From: Methanocalculaceae archaeon
GTDB taxonomy: Archaea; Halobacteriota; Methanomicrobia; Methanomicrobiales; Methanocorpusculaceae
DNA length: 63,195 nt
Direction: 5' to 3'
Assembly (NCBI GenBank): GCA_031262705.1
Contig: JAISHD010000006.1
Location: 1 to 63,195 of the forward strand
Numbering within the stretch: the first letter of the stretch is position 1; each line of letters begins with the position of its first letter. A model generated the notes under the pieces. It was not told where the DNA came from, did not search any database, and worked only from the letters and a program-made list of their open reading frames with translations. Shown here in pieces: positions 62,946 through 63,195 of this stretch. The position numbers and the translations under genes are program-made.

Positions 62946-63195
62946 GTTCTTTTTTTGGTTCTCTTTTTTTGGTGTTTTTGTACAGTGCAACGGGTGCTTG
63001 TGAAGTAATTGTTTGATTTCGTTTTTTGAATTAGCGTTTTCAGTTCCCCGGCCCAAGCGTTCCTGATGCGGCGGGAATATCGAATTCTCTTTTTCGTTCA
63101 CGTGTCTGTGAGATTGGTTTTACCGGATGTCTGAGTGCGGCGTACCGCCTCCGGCAATGGGGGACACCGATCCGATCGACAGTCATGAGTCATGA
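62946..63195. other. Terminal intergenic stretch
   Basis: 250 bp to the window edge. T-rich terminator-like tracts at 62948-62972 (CTTTTTTTGG, CTCTTTTTTTGG) follow the SSF gene. The remainder shows no gene that I can support within the window. Confidence 0.4.

Noticed and set aside
63159-63195. Short plus-strand ORF at the window end
   Set aside because: Twelve codons, no ribosome site and no homology; cannot be supported.

Overview
The window comes from a hydrogenotrophic or formate-using methanogenic euryarchaeon. Gene content and style suggest Methanomicrobiales, and I would guess Methanocorpusculum, although the genus is inferred from memory of protein style and not from a search. The evidence is an eight-gene cluster of methanogenesis marker proteins with the MCR-activating ATPase AtwA, SepCysS next to tRNA-Cys, archaeal ribosomal, SRP, prefoldin and release-factor genes, FttA next to the proteasome beta subunit, a CetZ-like tubulin, a formate transporter, and archaeal TATA promoters.

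Layout. (1) 1-2.45 kb: truncated SepCysS, a small ORF and tRNA-Cys on the minus strand, divergent from an O-acetylhomoserine sulfhydrylase; both promoters carry the same 13-bp palindrome. (2) 2.5-5.25 kb: a surface protein gene broken by a 19-bp tandem duplication. (3) 5.3-12.8 kb: a tightly coupled minus-strand operon atwA-mmp3-mmp6-mmp5-mmp15-mmp17-mmp7-CMD protein, devoted to MCR activation or assembly. (4) 13.1-21.4 kb: a decayed small gene, fttA-psmB with an odd repeat array upstream, a CBS-domain membrane protein, a TIM-barrel protein, exonuclease VII (xseAB), a DUF371 protein and a zinc-finger protein. (5) 21.4-25.2 kb: two phenylacetate-CoA ligases and two ACT-domain proteins. (6) 25.3-27.8 kb: a small membrane protein, Ogg, a TfoX-like protein and a frameshifted ribbon-helix-helix gene. 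(7) 27.8-38.5 kb: the archaeal translation/SRP block (srp54, ftsY, pfdA, eL20, aIF6, eL31, eL39, a PP-loop enzyme, PDCD5 protein, eS19, YhbY, RNase P component 4, purN), interrupted between yhbY and rnp4 by a pilin-Cache sensor pair and relics of purN and a Cache gene. (8) 38.7-44.9 kb: EamA transporter, site-2 protease, frameshifted rnhB, TrkA-type protein, a coiled-coil membrane protein and a CetZ-like tubulin. (9) 45-50.6 kb: surface-glycan type genes (flavoprotein, two GT2 enzymes, flippase-like protein, broken DUF2298 protein). (10) 50.8-63.2 kb: eL8-eS28-eL24-ndk, a glutaredoxin-thioredoxin reductase fusion, fdhC, argS, prf1 and membrane transporters.

A theme across the window is recent gene damage. 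The lesions are mostly single-base indels or short tandem duplications: the surface protein, DUF2298, rnhB, the RHH regulator and the small gene at 13.1 kb, plus a nonsense codon near the end of ogg and relic copies of purN and a Cache gene. Core information-processing and methanogenesis genes are intact. This fits early genome decay, for example in a host-associated lineage, or uncorrected sequencing error in repeats and homopolymers; the sequence alone cannot decide, although exact 19-bp and 5-bp duplications, a clean nonsense codon and diverged relics are not typical read errors. No CRISPR array, IS element, prophage or rRNA was seen.
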